A DNA stretch of 7,159 nucleotides from positions 1 to 7,159 of the forward strand of contig JAGOIM010000077.1 in assembly GCA_017995665.1 (NCBI GenBank), given 5' to 3'. A model generated the notes under the pieces. The model made no database searches. It was not told where the DNA came from and worked only from the letters and a program-made list of their open reading frames with translations. This stretch comes from Anaerolineaceae bacterium. Its GTDB lineage: Bacteria > Chloroflexota > Anaerolineae > Anaerolineales > Anaerolineaceae. The translations under genes and the position numbers were made by a program. Each line of letters opens with the position of its first letter. Position 1 is the stretch's first letter. Positions 5,668-7,159 of this stretch are shown one piece after another.

Positions 5668-6945
5668 TTAATCTCGCGCTTCCCCGGAACGCACACCAAA
5701 AATCATAGCCAAAGCAGCCAGCATGAAGACCGGTCCAATCACGAAAATTGCGCCATAATTGCCGCCGGCTAATTTAATAATCAAACCATTGAGATTTGGA
5801 CCAATGATAGCTGCCAGCGTTGAAAACAGGTAGTATAAACCGGTGAAAGTGCCGGTCTTAGCGGATGTCGTCAGGTCGACAACCATTGGCAAGGAGTTGA
5901 TATTGATAAAGCTCCAGCCAATTCCTGCCAGTAGAAGCAAAATTGTCAAATTATAGAAATTCCCTAAAAGAGGCAGCGTCCCATGCTGAACCAGCAAAGT
6001 GCTTTGGGGAATAAAGAAAATGGCGAGCAAAACTAAAATCATGATTGTCAAACCAATGCTGATTGTTTTTCGCCGACCTAATTTTGCGCCAATAAAACCT
6101 GCCGGTATGGAAAATATCAAGAATGTAGCACCAACACTGGTGACCAATCTGCCCGCGTCACCCAGTTCCAAGCCAAGAACGTTGACACCATAAAGCGAAA
6201 GAAAGGCTTCGATAGCGTTATAGGCAATGAACCAAAACAAAATCGCCAGGAAAATCCGCAGGGCATCGCCATGTTTTCCAGTAAAAAGATCTTTGAGGCT
6301 CTTCCACATATTGGGGTCTTCTTTTGTTACTTCTTCGACAGGAACTTTTGGTTCACGAACAAAAATCAAAACCAAAATTGCTGCCAAAATGACTAAAGCA
6401 GAGCCGAACCAGAAAGGAAAAGCTTGATTTTGCTTGACTAAGATGCCCCCGATTGACGTTCCAAGCACCATTCCAACACCACCCATAAAATTGATGATGC
6501 CGTTTGCCTGAGAACGTAAATGAGAGGGGGTAACATCGGGCATCAGCGCCACAACCGGCGTCCGCCAAAAAGCCATCGCCAAAATTGTCGTTACTGTACA
6601 GGCTACGAAAACCGGGAGCGATGCAGCCAAGGGAATCAAGCCAAAAGCAACTGCTGCAATCGGTGCGCCAACTAAAATGAAAGGCAGACGGCGTCCAAGT
6701 TTGGTGCGAACCCGGTCAGACCAGGCACCCACCGGGGGTTGAATGAATAATGCCGCAATATTATCAATCGACATAAAGAAACCAATAGCGACAGAATCGA
6801 GACCGAATCTTTGTGACAAAAGAAGGGGAACGTAAACGTTATAAAGACTCCATAACACACTTGTGCCAAAAAAACCAAAACCAATCAGGAACAACTTGCC
6901 GTAATTAAATTTTGGTTCCTGTACTGAAGATACTTCTTTTTCCAT
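5668..6945 (-). CDS. MFS transporter, sugar-symporter-like (GPH/SLC45-type signature)
   Basis: The 425-residue product is an integral membrane carrier with about 12 predicted hydrophobic segments in two six-helix halves, split by a hydrophilic loop near 198-230. The loop between TM2 and TM3 reads GAWSDRVRTKLGRRLPFI (73-90), and the next conserved stretch is RTPVVALMPDVTPSHLRSQANG (from 128). Both resemble cation-coupled sugar carriers of the GPH and sucrose/SLC45 groups more than drug exporters. A sugar or glycoside substrate is therefore the best guess; it cannot be named from sequence. The ATG at 6945 has a strong GGAGG 4 nt upstream, and no better start exists. The gene is monocistronic here, with its own terminator downstream. 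Its partner genes, if any, would lie beyond the right edge. Confidence 0.85.
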   Translation of the reverse strand: MEKEVSSVQEPKFNYGKLFLIGFGFFGTSVLWSLYNVYVPLLLSQRFGLDSVAIGFFMSIDNIAALFIQPPVGAWSDRVRTKLGRRLPFILVGAPIAAVAFGLIPLAASLPVFVACTVTTILAMAFWRTPVVALMPDVTPSHLRSQANGIINFMGGVGMVLGTSIGGILVKQNQAFPFWFGSALVILAAILVLIFVREPKVPVEEVTKEDPNMWKSLKDLFTGKHGDALRIFLAILFWFIAYNAIEAFLSLYGVNVLGLELGDAGRLVTSVGATFLIFSIPAGFIGAKLGRRKTISIGLTIMILVLLAIFFIPQSTLLVQHGTLPLLGNFYNLTILLLLAGIGWSFININSLPMVVDLTTSAKTGTFTGLYYLFSTLAAIIGPNLNGLIIKLAGGNYGAIFVIGPVFMLAALAMIFGVRSGEARD

Positions 6946-7050
6946 ATTACCTCCGAAGGTTGAGAATTAAATGAAAAACAATATTAACTTTTGATGCTAA
7001 TAATATCACAGGCAACCCCAATCGGGAATTAGCAGAAAACTAAAAACTAC

Positions 7051-7069
7051 CCACTGGCTCTTGCCAGGG
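7051..7069. other. Small hairpin in the intergenic region upstream of the MFS gene
   Basis: CTGGC (7054-7058) and GCCAG (7063-7067) can pair around TCTT, with CC (7051-7052) and GG (7068-7069) extending the stem past a bulged A. On the minus strand the stem runs into TAGTTTTTAGTTTT, so it could act as a weak terminator for a gene to the right, or as a leader structure of the MFS transcript. The stem is short and either role is uncertain. Confidence 0.3.
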
Positions 7070-7099
7070 ATTCTCAATATGAAATAAATTTGCATAATT

Positions 7100-7129
7100 T
7101 TTACATAAACACTGTAAATCTCATATGAT
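7100..7129 (+). promoter_or_regulatory. Putative rightward promoter overlapping an inverted repeat
   Basis: TTTACA (7100-7105) and TATGAT (7124-7129), each one mismatch from consensus, are separated by 18 nt. Initiation would fall near 7136, with transcription leaving the window to the right, divergent from the MFS gene. The -35 hexamer is also one arm of the inverted repeat TTTACA-N7-TGTAAA (7100-7118), an arrangement typical of a repressor operator. The controlled gene is not in view. Confidence 0.45.
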
Positions 7130-7159
7130 ATACAAGGGTAGAGGCAGGTCCCAATCACG

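Noticed and set aside
6943..6960. ACCT/AGGT pairing that could mask the MFS ribosome binding site
   Set aside because: The stem is four pairs only and would be too weak to control translation by itself.
7136..7159. Start of a lysine-type riboswitch at the right edge
   Set aside because: Only 24 nt of the predicted leader is present, and beyond AGAGGC the bases do not follow the usual GC-rich continuation; more sequence would be needed.

Overview
This window looks like an ordinary bacterial chromosomal segment of moderate GC with short intergenic gaps. It has Shine-Dalgarno-led genes, sigma70-type promoters and intrinsic terminators. The mix of genes (a fused FTCD enzyme, a compact single-PDZ site-2 protease followed by an acidic-tailed HEAT-repeat protein and an acylphosphatase, and an Fe-type superoxide dismutase) would fit an Anaerolineae-like member of the Chloroflexota. 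That placement is an inference from gene content and could be wrong. There is no phage, IS element, CRISPR array or plasmid gene in view.

Left block, minus strand (1-2559), read right to left. A superoxide dismutase gene (2559-1924) has its own -10 box and ends at a clear hairpin terminator (1870-1895). Next comes ftcD (1734-208), with its own TATAAT box. It encodes glutamate formimidoyltransferase fused to formimidotetrahydrofolate cyclodeaminase, which moves the formimino group of histidine breakdown into the folate pool. Eight bases after ftcD, a TTG codon begins a YjjX-family non-canonical purine NTP phosphatase that runs off the left edge; only its first 66 codons are present.

Middle block, plus strand (2795-5551). 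A near-consensus promoter drives tRNA-Leu(CAG), which is followed at once by a strong terminator. A second promoter then starts a compact three-gene operon: a membrane-embedded RseP/M50 site-2 protease, a HEAT-repeat protein with a very acidic C-terminal tail that I cannot assign a function, and an acylphosphatase. The gaps are 9 and 26 nt, so the three are probably co-transcribed. A 23-codon basic ORF with a good ribosome binding site lies in the gap between sodB and the tRNA; it is speculative.

Right block. A minus-strand MFS sugar-symporter-like transporter (6945-5668) converges on the operon, and a 14-bp hairpin terminator lies between them. The last ~200 bases are intergenic. They hold a plausible plus-strand promoter overlapping a TTTACA/TGTAAA inverted repeat, probably the control region of a divergent gene just outside the window.

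I see no unambiguous novel system. The best candidates for a second look are the rseP-HEAT-acyP operon with its acidic-tailed middle protein, the repeat array upstream of ftcD, the small basic ORF, and the right-edge regulatory region.
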